Assembly: GCA_021789755.1 (NCBI GenBank)
Contig: JAJYJD010000054.1
Location: 1 to 16,245, forward strand
Direction: 5' to 3'
DNA length: 16,245 nt
Source: Bacteroidota bacterium
GTDB lineage: Bacteria > Bacteroidota > Ignavibacteria > Kryptoniales > JAKASW01
The notes under the pieces: model-generated
The model's database searches: none
The model's input: only the letters and a program-made list of their open reading frames with translations
What the model was told of the DNA's origin: nothing
Program-made: the position numbers and the translations under genes
Shown: positions 1 through 7,972 of the stretch, one piece after another
Numbering within the stretch: the first letter of the stretch is position 1
Layout: every line of letters starts with the position of its first letter

Positions 1-2228
1 AGCCACCTGTTCATGAAATAATATGCGACGGGACAGCCGATGACAGCGCCCATCGCGACGAGCATCAAAAACTCTCTCGTCAGCAGGCTTATAATATCGA
101 CTTCAGATGCGCCGAGTACTTTTCGAATGCCCACCTCCTTGACGCGCTTCTCGACAGCGTAACTTGCCAGTCCAAACAAGCCAAGGATGCTGATAAAGAT
201 CGAGAGGCAGGCACCGATTTGAAACATGGATGCCATGACGGCATCGGACCTGTACGCTTCATCAAAGGCCTTGTCCTGAAATCTCCAGTCAATCGGGTAG
301 TCCGGAACCACTTTTTTCCAGGCGCTTTCAAGCTTACTGATTGTGTTCGTCATATTTCCATGGTTCAGCTTCACCACCATAAACCTTGATGCAGCCGGCT
401 GAAGAAAGACGACGAGCGGCTGAACTGGGAAATACAACGGTCTGTAATTGAAATTCTTCAAGACCCCAATGACTCTCGCTTTCCGGTACACACCGCCGAC
501 CGAAAGCTCCTTGTCGAGCAATCCCATGGCCTGGAGTTTCACTGCCGCTGCTTCGTTGACAAGTATCGAGCTGCTCGTGTCAGATGGAATGCCTGACGAG
601 AAATGTCTCCCCGACACGAGCCTTATGTCCATTGTCTTCAAGAACCCGTAGTCCACGGCAAGGTAGCGCGTCTGGAACAATGGCTTTCCCTGATACCACA
701 TATTGCTGATGAAGTTCGTGTTTCCAAGCTGCCCCGAGGCTCCGGAGGCATCTTCGACACCAGGGACTTGCATAAATACCTGCCGCAAAGCAGGATATCT
801 CCGAATTAACTCTGCGTGACGCAACGGAATAACGAGCACCTGGTCTTTATTGAATCCGAGATTCTGGTTCTGCAGATAATTAAGCTGTTCACCTGTAACG
901 ATGGTCGACGCGATGATGCCAACCGCAATGGCAAACTGCAGTACAATCAGCGCTTTTCTCAGCGGCACCCCGGAAGGTTTTAGAAAAGGCTCCTTGCGGA
1001 GAATAGAAGTCGGCTTGAATGAGGAGAGAAAGAGCGCCGGGTATGTCCCTGCCGCAATGCCCACCGCGCACATCGCCGTTACCGCAATTGCCAAGTCGGG
1101 AAGGCTGAGCGAAAGCGACTTGCCGGTCAATTCATTAAAGTAAGGGAGGAAAAGCTCAGCCAGCGAAACGGACACCACGGCTGCGATCAGTGCCAGTACC
1201 ATTCCCTCGGAAATGAGCTGAGTCATCACTTCCCTCCGTCCGGCGCCGACAACCTTGCGTACACCGACCTCCTTTGCGCGGTCCGAGAATCCTACCATAG
1301 AAAGAGAGATGAAATTGATTACGGACACTAAGAAGACGAATAGCCCCACGGCACTGAAGATCAACACACTCTGGATACTTCCGTTAGGTTCTATTTCTCC
1401 GACGAGATGCGAATGTAGATGTATGCCGGTGAGCGCCTGAAGTCCCAGCGTCCACTTTTCAGATTCAGCCCCGGGCATGTAACGCTTGACGATCCCGGCT
1501 AATTGCTCCTGAACTGACTTGACCTTAGCGCTCGGGGCAAGGAGAAAGTAAGTATAGACGCCGACGGAATACCAGTTGTCCAGATAGGGATCCGATTTTT
1601 CAACGGATGAAAACGACGCAAGGCACTTCGGATGAAAATGCGAATCGTTCGGAAAATTCCCGATAACGCCGGTGACCAAATAGTCATGGGCTTGCTCTTT
1701 CGGGTTGACATCGGCACTGACACTCAGCGCTTTGCCTATAGGATCTGTCCGCGAGAAGAGTCGTTCCGCAACAGATTTGGTAAGCACAATCGAGTATGGA
1801 GCTTTCAGCGCTGTAGCCGGATTCCCCCGCAGGAAATTTACGGAGAAGACATCAGGGAAAGTCGAGTCCGTATAGAAGAAATCATGCACGTTAAACATCT
1901 TATTCCCATATCTCAGGACTACATCATTAAAAGGAACGCTCAGACGGACCGCGCACTTCACTTGCGACAGTTGGCCTATGGCATTTGCGAGGGGACCGGC
2001 GGTCCACGGCATGGTATAGTCGCCGTTTCCGTAGACCCAATGAGATGTAATCCTGTAGATGCGGCCGGCATTCACGTTATACTTGTCGTAGCTAAACTCA
2101 TTTTGGACCCAAAGTGCGATAAGTACCGCCGCCGCGAGTCCGAGAGCCAGGCCGAATATATTTATGAACGAGTGGACCTTGTTGCGGAAGATGTTTCTGA
2201 AGGCAATTTTCAGATAGTTCTTTAGCAT
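1..2228 (-). CDS. FtsX/MacB-type ABC transporter permease, C-terminus cut by window edge
   Basis: Membrane permease of the MacB/FtsX/LolCE superfamily, expected to work with a separate ATPase on extracytoplasmic substrates. The frame is open from ATG at 2226-2228 to the left edge: 742 codons, with no frameshift in the parts I translated. It begins MLKNYLKIAFRNIFRNKVHS, followed by a first membrane helix (about residues 21-42). An extracytoplasmic domain with the usual DPIGK segment comes next, then an FtsX-like domain with the cytoplasmic motif RAKEVGVRKVVGAGR, a second extracytoplasmic domain, and a second motif RVKEVGIRKVLGAS. In all five complete paralogs 97 residues run from this second motif to the stop; 48 are present here, so about 49 are missing and the full length should be near 791. 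The start is supported by GAGGA about seven bases upstream. A 7-bp repeat block lies in its leader. It is divergent from the protease gene at 2452. Substrate unknown. Confidence 0.93.
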   Translation of the reverse strand, partial: MLKNYLKIAFRNIFRNKVHSFINIFGLALGLAAAVLIALWVQNEFSYDKYNVNAGRIYRITSHWVYGNGDYTMPWTAGPLANAIGQLSQVKCAVRLSVPFNDVVLRYGNKMFNVHDFFYTDSTFPDVFSVNFLRGNPATALKAPYSIVLTKSVAERLFSRTDPIGKALSVSADVNPKEQAHDYLVTGVIGNFPNDSHFHPKCLASFSSVEKSDPYLDNWYSVGVYTYFLLAPSAKVKSVQEQLAGIVKRYMPGAESEKWTLGLQALTGIHLHSHLVGEIEPNGSIQSVLIFSAVGLFVFLVSVINFISLSMVGFSDRAKEVGVRKVVGAGRREVMTQLISEGMVLALIAAVVSVSLAELFLPYFNELTGKSLSLSLPDLAIAVTAMCAVGIAAGTYPALFLSSFKPTSILRKEPFLKPSGVPLRKALIVLQFAIAVGIIASTIVTGEQLNYLQNQNLGFNKDQVLVIPLRHAELIRRYPALRQVFMQVPGVEDASGASGQLGNTNFISNMWYQGKPLFQTRYLAVDYGFLKTMDIRLVSGRHFSSGIPSDTSSSILVNEAAAVKLQAMGLLDKELSVGGVYRKARVIGVLKNFNYRPLYFPVQPLVVFLQPAASRFMVVKLNHGNMTNTISKLESAWKKVVPDYPIDWRFQDKAFDEAYRSDAVMASMFQIGACLSIFISILGLFGLASYAVEKRVKEVGIRKVLGASEVDIISLLTREFLMLVAMGAVIGCPVAYYFMNRW

Positions 2229-2248
2229 GGTGATTTCCTCAAATTATT

Positions 2249-2318
2249 CGGAGACCGGAGACGGTTGACCAGTCGCTTGTTTCTTCCGTCTCCGGCGTCC
2301 GGTTTCTCGCAGAGTCCG
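2249..2318. repeat. Heptanucleotide-period repeat block upstream of the first permease
   Basis: Degenerate 7-bp words begin with two identical copies of CGGAGAC (2249 and 2256) and pass to complementary words such as TTCCGTC (2284) and TCCGGCG (2291). The strand switch creates a perfect 10-bp inverted repeat: CCGGAGACGG at 2255-2264 and CCGTCTCCGG at 2286-2295, with a 21-base loop. It lies just upstream of the ribosome binding site of the permease that starts at 2228. The last two words (2305-2318) are poor matches. The rest of the 2229-2451 gap (about 2319-2435) shows only a short GAGTC/GACTC inverted repeat at 2311-2325. I see no convincing promoter there, although two divergent genes must be served from it. 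Confidence 0.7.
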
Positions 2319-2440
2319 ACAGACTCAGCGCAGCTTGTTGACCGGCGTCCATTTTGGTTCTCCTATTCCCTGACATCTTTCCAGGCAGTTGATTACTCTC
2401 GTGGTGGCAGGTAAATTCATATCGGAGAGTAAAGGAATGA

Positions 2441-2445
2441 GAGGG
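2441..2445 (+). promoter_or_regulatory. Ribosome binding site of the protease gene
   Basis: GAGGG lies six bases before the ATG at 2452. A second candidate, GGAGAG at 2424-2429, lies seven bases before an in-frame ATG at 2437. The two sites are of similar strength. I chose the 2452 start because single-domain homologs, as I remember them, begin directly at the M-G-x-F-x-V-K strand. A start at 2437 would add five residues. Confidence 0.5.
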
Positions 2446-2451
2446 AAGAAA

Positions 2452-2835
2452 ATGGGCATGTTCAAAGTCAAAGCCAGAGTTGCCAATCCGGCGGACCCGA
2501 AGCGGTTCTTCGAAGAAGAATTTTGGGTGGACACTGGATCAACGTACACATTCATACCGGAAGACCGCTTGAAAGAGATCGGGATTGAGCCACTGCAGAC
2601 CAGGGAGATCGTTTTAGCCGACGGTCGCCACGAGCGCAGGCTTCTCGGCTCAGCCTTGCTAACCTTACCAGAACTCAAAGAGACTCTGCCTTCCCTGGTG
2701 ATATTCGGTCCAAATGATTCATTATATCTTCTGGGTGCTATGGCGTTGGAGGCTTTCAGTGTGGAGCCCGATCCGATTGCAAAGAAGCTTAGACCAATCG
2801 CGGCCATCATCGGCGCGCACTGGGACACACGCTGA
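2452..2835 (+). CDS. Small retropepsin-like aspartyl protease (clan AA)
   Basis: A 127-residue single-domain protein. The catalytic Asp-Thr-Gly-Ser is at residues 27-30 inside FWVDTGSTYTFIP, and the matching hydrophobic-hydrophobic-Gly element is YLLGAMALE at 92-100. Together these define a retropepsin-like half, which should become active as a homodimer because only one DTG is present. There is no signal peptide or membrane segment, so a cytoplasmic location is expected. Bacterial and archaeal proteins of this size and layout are usually annotated only as aspartyl protease family or hypothetical, and substrates are unknown. It is the only plus-strand gene and the only non-permease gene here: divergent from the permease starting at 2228, convergent with the one ending at 3036. 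No terminator with a T-run follows its TGA. A functional link to the permeases is not shown; it may be a chance insertion into the array. Confidence 0.85.
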   Translation: MGMFKVKARVANPADPKRFFEEEFWVDTGSTYTFIPEDRLKEIGIEPLQTREIVLADGRHERRLLGSALLTLPELKETLPSLVIFGPNDSLYLLGAMALEAFSVEPDPIAKKLRPIAAIIGAHWDTR

Positions 2836-3035
2836 CATCCGCAACTATAACAGACACCTGCCGAAAGAGTCACTGTTCTTCCCACCTCCGATTCCCGGTG
2901 TTCACCTGTTTTCATTCACGCCTCAGTAGTCCCGTCCGGCTTCGCCGGATGTCGGCATTACTCGTTTTGTAAGATTTCCATCCCGCAAGGCGGGATCTTC
3001 GCACTTCGATGCCGTTTCACGGCATTTCACTGCTT
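2836..3035. repeat. Decayed gene-tail and hairpin mosaic between protease and permease 2
   Basis: 2836-2877 shows nothing recognisable. 2878-2911 is a pyrimidine-rich stretch that may be a remnant of a 7-bp repeat block. After it come decayed copies of the permease 3' end, read on the minus strand: 2912-2932 (G-L-L-R-R-E-stop) and 2958-2978 (E-I-L-Q-N-E-stop). Linker hairpins are TCCGGC/GCCGGA at 2935-2949, TCCCGC/GCGGGA at 2981-2995 and TGCCGT/ACGGCA at 3010-3024, each with a 3-base loop. The tail expected between the second and third hairpins is missing: the spacer GCACTTCGA (3001-3009) runs straight into the third hairpin. The genuine tail of permease 2 starts at 3036. Confidence 0.75.
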
Positions 3036-5447
3036 TCATTCATACCTCAGAGATTCAACCGGATTTGCCGTCGCGGCCTTGATCGCATGAGAGCTCACTG
3101 TCACCAGTGCAATCAGAAGAGCCAGTGCGCCTGACGCCACAAAGATCAAGAGACTAATGTTTGTCCTGTACGCAAAATTCTGCAACCATCTATCCGCAAA
3201 ATAGTAAGCAATCGGCCAGGCAACCAGGTTCGCAAATGCAATCAAGCTGAGATATTCTTTGAACACTAAGCTTATTATGCCTGGCACGCCCGCGCCGAGC
3301 ACTTTTCTTATCCCCAGCTCTTTAGTTCGCTGCTCTACACTAAATGAGGCAAGGCCGAACAGTCCGAGACTCGCTACGAAGATCGACAATCCGGAAAACA
3401 CACTCGCCAGACCACCGAATCTCTCTTCTTTGACATAAAGCCTACCGAGATCTGCGTCGAGGAAGGAATAATCGAAAGGGACTTCGGGATAAACAGATTT
3501 CCATTTGGCATCAAGGACTTTCAGCGTCGATGCGTATCCGTGCGGAGCTATCCTGCAAATCAGACACCTGAACTGTTCGGGGTCAACAACCAGGGCTATT
3601 GGGCCGGCCTTCGTGCGCAGTGATTCAAAATTGAAATCATTGACGACCCCGACAATCTGTCCGTGAACTCCGTTCCAACCTGTTATGAGCTCCTTCCCAA
3701 TCGGATTTCTGAGGCCGAGTGCTATCTGTGCACTTTTGTTAATGATCAGCCCGCTCCGCACATGAGACTTCGAAAAAGTCATACCGCTTGCCAGCTTTAC
3801 CCCGAGCGTCTCCAGGTAATTTGAATCCACTGCCACAATGTTCATCCAGATTTTCCCGGCTTCGGTGCCCGCGACACGGACAGTTGTTCTCTGCGTCATA
3901 TCCCCCGGATACTCCGAGGCCCCGGCAACTGCAAGTACATTAGGATCCTTTTCAATTTCAGTGCGATATACTTCAAAACGGCTCACAGCATCTCCCTTGA
4001 ATAAAGGGGCAAATAACGGTATCACGACAAGGTTATCCTTGTCAAAGCCGGGGTAGTAGTGTTGAACATACTTCAGCTGCTTTTGCACGAGAAGCGCAGA
4101 AATAATCAGCGCAATAGAGATCGTGAACTGGAAAATCACAAGCCCCTTTCTGATCGAGCTTGCTCCACCACGAGAGATCAAAGAGTTCTTCAAAACTGAC
4201 ATCGGCTCAAAGGAGCTGAGGAAGATTGCGGGATAAAAACCCGCCAGTATGCCGGTGGCGAGAGCGACTACAATTAATGCCGCAGCCGTCTCTGTTTCCG
4301 GAATTTGTGACAGACTAAGCCTGACTCCGGTTATGTTCCTTGAAAAAGGAAGCAATATCTCAACGAAAGCGATAGCCGCGGCTGTTGCAATTAAACTCAT
4401 GATTACAGATTCATCCAGGAACTGCCTTGCCAACTGAATGCGCCCGGCGCCCATCACTTTTCTCACACCGATTTCTTTGGTTCGCTTCATGTATCGGGCA
4501 GTGGAAAGGTTCATGAAGTTCACACACGCGATTAGCAATAAGAAGAATGCGATCCCGGAAAGAATGTAAAGCGCATCTGCATTCACATCTGACGGAAGAT
4601 CAAAATCAAGATGTGAAAAGAGATGAATGTCTTTGATGGGCTGGAAGAATAACGAAGAGTGCATTTTGCCTGTCTCTTCCCTGTACCCCGGGAGATTATT
4701 CAAAAGCGCCGGCAGTTTTGACTCGAGACTCCTCACCGACTGCCGCGGGTTCAACGAGACGTAAGTATAGAAATTGCTGCTTCCCCAGTAATCAACACCG
4801 GACCAATTCTTCCACCACCTCTCGTATAGCGTGCTGAATGATGCTATGAATTCAAACTGAAGACTGGAATTCGACGGGGCGTTTTCCGCAACACCAGTAA
4901 CCGTGAATTGGGAGGTTTCATCCCAGTTGGTGAGCCGGATGATTTTGCCAATAGGATCCACCGGGCCGAAGAATTTCTTTGCCATCGACTTGGTAATGAC
5001 CACTGAGTAGGGAGCTGTTAGAGCCCGGCCTCCATCCCCTTCTGCAAGGTGGTATCCGAAGAAATTAAAAAAGCCTGTATCGGCAAAGATAAATTGTGTC
5101 GTAAAGTAAGACTTGTCCTTGTACCCGACAATTTCACGCTGGAAATTTAGATCGTACACTCGCTCGTATTCAGCAATGTCTGGAAGATTATCTTTCAAGG
5201 CGGGACCGAGCCTGGCCGGCGTGATTGCTATTCCCATTTTTTTCCCCGACCAACTAATGTCTTGTGCCACCCTGAAGGTACGCTCATAGTTCCTGCCGGA
5301 TCTGTCGAAACTGAACTCGTGCTGAACGTATAACAGGATCATCAGGCAGCTTGCGATGCCGATGGATAAGCCGAGAATATTGATGGCAGAGAAAGTCTTG
5401 TTCCTCAACAGGTTCCTGAAGGCTATCCTAATATAATTTTCAAGCAT
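3036..5447 (-). CDS. FtsX/MacB-type ABC transporter permease (permease 2)
   Basis: 803 residues with the complete double architecture. There are eight probable membrane helices near residues 21-42, 293-313, 345-368, 388-412, 434-455, 680-702, 731-750 and 764-790. Two extracytoplasmic MacB_PCD-like domains lie at about 45-285 and 460-675; the first carries APYSVVITKS and DPIGK. The cytoplasmic motifs RTKEIGVRKVMGAG (322-335) and RTKELGIRKVLGAG (707-720) occupy the loop that in this family contacts the ATPase. The protein ends ATANPVESLRYE. GGAGG lies six bases before the ATG. Its closest relative here is the permease at 13400-15817: both carry DIHL plus an acidic region before helix 2, an LICRIAP segment, and FDYSFLDADL near residue 660. 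Both also share the same tail class (TCT for Ser, TGA stop). No ATPase is encoded nearby and the substrate is unknown. Confidence 0.96.
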   Translation of the reverse strand: MLENYIRIAFRNLLRNKTFSAINILGLSIGIASCLMILLYVQHEFSFDRSGRNYERTFRVAQDISWSGKKMGIAITPARLGPALKDNLPDIAEYERVYDLNFQREIVGYKDKSYFTTQFIFADTGFFNFFGYHLAEGDGGRALTAPYSVVITKSMAKKFFGPVDPIGKIIRLTNWDETSQFTVTGVAENAPSNSSLQFEFIASFSTLYERWWKNWSGVDYWGSSNFYTYVSLNPRQSVRSLESKLPALLNNLPGYREETGKMHSSLFFQPIKDIHLFSHLDFDLPSDVNADALYILSGIAFFLLLIACVNFMNLSTARYMKRTKEIGVRKVMGAGRIQLARQFLDESVIMSLIATAAAIAFVEILLPFSRNITGVRLSLSQIPETETAAALIVVALATGILAGFYPAIFLSSFEPMSVLKNSLISRGGASSIRKGLVIFQFTISIALIISALLVQKQLKYVQHYYPGFDKDNLVVIPLFAPLFKGDAVSRFEVYRTEIEKDPNVLAVAGASEYPGDMTQRTTVRVAGTEAGKIWMNIVAVDSNYLETLGVKLASGMTFSKSHVRSGLIINKSAQIALGLRNPIGKELITGWNGVHGQIVGVVNDFNFESLRTKAGPIALVVDPEQFRCLICRIAPHGYASTLKVLDAKWKSVYPEVPFDYSFLDADLGRLYVKEERFGGLASVFSGLSIFVASLGLFGLASFSVEQRTKELGIRKVLGAGVPGIISLVFKEYLSLIAFANLVAWPIAYYFADRWLQNFAYRTNISLLIFVASGALALLIALVTVSSHAIKAATANPVESLRYE

Positions 5448-5464
5448 ACCCTTCCTCCATTTTT

Positions 5465-5506
5465 CAATGACCAGTGATCAATGAGCATTGTTCATTGATA
5501 GTTGAA
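5465..5506. repeat. Heptanucleotide-period repeat block upstream of permease 2
   Basis: Six 7-bp words run without a gap. Three of the CAATGAN type (CAATGAC at 5465, CAGTGAT at 5472, CAATGAG at 5479) are followed by two complementary words (CATTGTT at 5486, CATTGAT at 5493) and a degenerate AGTTGAA. The switch forms the hairpin ATCAATGA (5477-5484) with TCATTGAT (5492-5499), loop of seven. The block begins about ten bases upstream (sense strand) of the GGAGG site, so it lies in the leader of permease 2. Confidence 0.75.
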
Positions 5507-5510
5507 CTCC

Positions 5511-5554
5511 CTCGTACCTGAGAGATTCAATCCAGCTAAGGCGGGATGTCGGCA
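5511..5554. repeat. One orphan gene tail plus degenerate hairpin after permease 3
   Basis: Minus-strand copy of the permease end at 5511-5530 reads E-S-L-R-Y-E, but its stop codon is lost (GGA follows). A degenerate linker hairpin lies at 5531-5546 (TCCAGC against GCGGGA, one mismatch), then the spacer TGTCGGC at 5547-5553. The spacer pairs with the genuine tail of permease 3: GGCATTAC (5551-5558) with GTAACGCC (5566-5573), one mismatch, enclosing the stop codon. This is the simplest gap in the array, with a single displaced tail. Confidence 0.75.
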
Positions 5555-7918
5555 TTACTCGTATCGTAACGCCTCCACCGGATTTGCCGTCGCGGCTTTG
5601 ATTGTCTGGAAGCTTACAGTTAAAAGAGCGACTGCCAATGCTATGGCTGCGGACATTACGAAGATCCAGAGGCTAAAATCTATTCTGTATGCAAAATCTC
5701 TGAGCCAGCGGTTTGTGACATAATAGGCGACAGGCCACGCAATAACGTTCGAAATTAGCAGAAGCATCACAAATTGCTTTGAAAGCATGAACGTAATTCC
5801 CGTTACCGTCGCGCCGAGGATTTTTCTTACGCTGATCTCTTTCGTGCGCTGCTCCACTGTGTATGCCGTCAAGCCGAACAATCCAAGACACGTTATGAAG
5901 ATTGCAAAGAGCGAGAACCAGAAGAACGCAGTCTCGAACTGATCATCGGACCTGTATTCCCTCGCAAGTGCCTGGTCAAGGAAATAATACTGAACAGGAA
6001 AATCCGGTGAGAATTCCCTCCAGGTAGCTGTCAGTCCATCAATCGTGGATTTTATATCCGCGTAGCTTGACGATCTCATTTTGATTACACCACAACCTAT
6101 ATTCCAACTTAAATCGGGCATATCGATAAAGGCTAACGGCGTAACTGGCGACCGTAGAGATTGAAAGTTAAAATCTTTTACAACACCGACTATCTTGCCT
6201 CTGTCTTTTCCATAATCCGGGAATTCCGCGCTTAGTGGTTCCTGCAATCCATATTTTCGGGCAAACGCCTGATTGACAATTACATTATTCACATCGTTCG
6301 TATCATTAGGAATGAAATTTCTCCCTTCAATGATCTTCATTCCCATCAATCTAATGAATTCACTCGTCGTCGGTACTGAATTAAAGATCACAGGGATTCC
6401 CATTCCTTTATAGCCTAAAGAATCGCTCCATTGCATTCCCATCGATCCAGGCACGGAATACGAGTACGCAAAGTCCTCGATAGAGGACAAGCTTAGCATC
6501 TTCGTCTTGAAAGCGTCCCTCTGCTGATAGATCTCTTTGTTGATCCAGAAGTATACGATGTTGTTCTTTTGAAAGCCGAGCGGCTTGTTCTTCATGTACC
6601 CCAGCTGCGAGTAGATTACGATGGTCGATGCAAGAAGTACTATCGTGATTGCGAACTGGAAGACTATCAGTGATTTCCGCAGAAACGCCTTCCCTTGTCC
6701 GTGATGGATGTCTCCTTTTAGAATGGAATTCGGTTCGAACGACGTCAGGAAGAACGCTGGATAAATACCTGATAGCACACCTACCACAATAGCAAAAGCC
6801 AGGAACACTATCGCTCTCAAAAGGATGAAATCTGGAAACAACGATAGTCGGGAATCGATAAATTGACGGAACAGTTCGACGAGCACCATGGCAATTAGAA
6901 CCGCAGCAATCATGGAGACAACACTGATGACCACCGACTCACTCAGGAATTGTATTATAAGCGAAGCCCGCGAAGCACCGATGGTTTTCCTAACGCCGGT
7001 CTCTTTGTTTCTTGTCGAAACACGTGCAGTCGAAAGGTTGATATAGTTAATCATCGCTACAAGCAGGATGAGGGCTCCAATGGAAATCAAGGCGAAGTCT
7101 CTCTCCATGCTGCCATGGCTGCTGAAACTAGATAATTCTGCATTGTAGTACACATTTTTGAATGGATAGGCCTCTGGATTTACGAAGCCCCTGTCGGCAG
7201 GTGGCATGTTTTTCAATACAAGTGATTTTATCTGGCTCGCTAATTCCACCCCGTTGCATTCTCTCGGAAACAAAACATAAGTTTCATAGTTGATCTCATA
7301 CCAGTCATATGGATTAAAAGTTGGACTCCCTTGTATCCTCTTCAGGCTTGCAAAAGATATGACCCCGTCGAATTGCAAAGAAGAATTCTGTGGTACGTCC
7401 TCGATAACTGCTCTTACCGTGAGATCATAGGCGTTGTTCATTTCCACCACTTTGTCGATCGGGTCAGCGTTTCCGAAAATCCTTTCGGCTTCGCTTTCAG
7501 TCAAAACCAACGACATTGGCTGGGCAAGTGCGGCTTGGGGATTTCCTTTGATTGCAGGGAAAGTGAAGACATTAAAGAAATCCGGATCGGAATAAATCAC
7601 ATTCTTAACTATCATGACCTTCTCGCCGTACTTGATTGTTGTAAATCCTATCCCTCCTTGTATCCTGGTGGCTTCTTTTATTTGTGGAAGGTTGGATTTG
7701 ATTAATTCCGCAACCGGGGCCGGAGTATCTCCCTCGCCGACCTTGTATATCCGGTCATAGTTCTTGTTGAACTTGTTCATGCCCATTTCGAATTGAGCAT
7801 ATGCAGCTATCAACAGAACGAACGCGAGACTGATCGATAGACCGGCAATGTTGATGAAGGAAAAAGTCTTGTGACGTCCGAGATTTCTAAAAGCGATCTT
7901 GAGATAGTTTTTCAGCAT
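5555..7918 (-). CDS. FtsX/MacB-type ABC transporter permease (permease 3)
   Basis: 787 residues with the same double MacB_PCD/FtsX architecture as its neighbours. Helix 1 is near residues 21-41 (SFINIAGLSISLAFVLLIAA). The first coupling motif is RNKETGVRKTIGAS and the second RTKEISVRKILGAT starts at residue 691, exactly 97 residues from the C-terminus as in the other complete paralogs. The usual DPIGK of the first extracytoplasmic domain is DPIDK here. The end is ATANPVEALRYE with a TAA stop. An in-frame TTG at 7937-7939 would add seven residues, but it lies beyond the ribosome binding site (CCTCC at 7926-7930 on the plus strand). I therefore start at ATG 7916-7918, which restores the N-terminus MLKNYLKIAFRN shared with the paralogs. 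Substrate unknown. Confidence 0.96.
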   Translation of the reverse strand: MLKNYLKIAFRNLGRHKTFSFINIAGLSISLAFVLLIAAYAQFEMGMNKFNKNYDRIYKVGEGDTPAPVAELIKSNLPQIKEATRIQGGIGFTTIKYGEKVMIVKNVIYSDPDFFNVFTFPAIKGNPQAALAQPMSLVLTESEAERIFGNADPIDKVVEMNNAYDLTVRAVIEDVPQNSSLQFDGVISFASLKRIQGSPTFNPYDWYEINYETYVLFPRECNGVELASQIKSLVLKNMPPADRGFVNPEAYPFKNVYYNAELSSFSSHGSMERDFALISIGALILLVAMINYINLSTARVSTRNKETGVRKTIGASRASLIIQFLSESVVISVVSMIAAVLIAMVLVELFRQFIDSRLSLFPDFILLRAIVFLAFAIVVGVLSGIYPAFFLTSFEPNSILKGDIHHGQGKAFLRKSLIVFQFAITIVLLASTIVIYSQLGYMKNKPLGFQKNNIVYFWINKEIYQQRDAFKTKMLSLSSIEDFAYSYSVPGSMGMQWSDSLGYKGMGIPVIFNSVPTTSEFIRLMGMKIIEGRNFIPNDTNDVNNVIVNQAFARKYGLQEPLSAEFPDYGKDRGKIVGVVKDFNFQSLRSPVTPLAFIDMPDLSWNIGCGVIKMRSSSYADIKSTIDGLTATWREFSPDFPVQYYFLDQALAREYRSDDQFETAFFWFSLFAIFITCLGLFGLTAYTVEQRTKEISVRKILGATVTGITFMLSKQFVMLLLISNVIAWPVAYYVTNRWLRDFAYRIDFSLWIFVMSAAIALAVALLTVSFQTIKAATANPVEALRYE

Positions 7919-7925
7919 ACCACTT

Positions 7926-7930
7926 CCTCC
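7926..7930 (-). promoter_or_regulatory. Ribosome binding site deciding the permease 3 start
   Basis: GGAGG on the minus strand, seven bases before ATG at 7918. Translation from the upstream in-frame TTG would run through this site, which rules that start out. The 7-bp repeat block begins at its outer edge (7930). Confidence 0.85.
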
Positions 7931-7971
7931 AATTTCCAATTATCATTGATCAATGATGATTCATGATTGAA
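7930..7971. repeat. Heptanucleotide-period repeat block upstream of permease 3
   Basis: Six consecutive 7-bp words: CAATTTC (7930), CAATTAT (7937), CATTGAT (7944), CAATGAT (7951), GATTCAT (7958) and GATTGAA (7965). The middle two are nearly each other's complement, giving the perfect 16-bp palindrome ATCATTGATCAATGAT at 7942-7957. The word family is close to that of the block at 5465, and the block touches the ribosome binding site of permease 3. Confidence 0.75.
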
Positions 7972-7972
7972 A

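Noticed and set aside
1632..2225. 197-codon plus-strand frame opposite the first permease
   Set aside because: It lies wholly antisense to a convincing permease coding region and has no recognisable domain.
1..2228. Pseudogene at the left edge because no stop or complete frame is present
   Set aside because: The frame is open to the edge with all family motifs; the missing 49 residues are explained by the window boundary.
2325..2915. 196-codon minus-strand frame over the protease gene
   Set aside because: The opposite strand has the DTGS and LLGAMALE motifs and good ribosome binding sites; this frame has no family features and runs into repeat sequence.
2836..3035. Insertion sequence remnant in the gap after the protease
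   Set aside because: No transposase fragment, terminal inverted repeats or target duplication is visible; the content is explained by decayed tail units.
7919..7939. TTG start seven codons upstream for permease 3
   Set aside because: It reads through the GGAGG site of the ATG at 7918 and breaks the shared MLKNYLK N-terminus.
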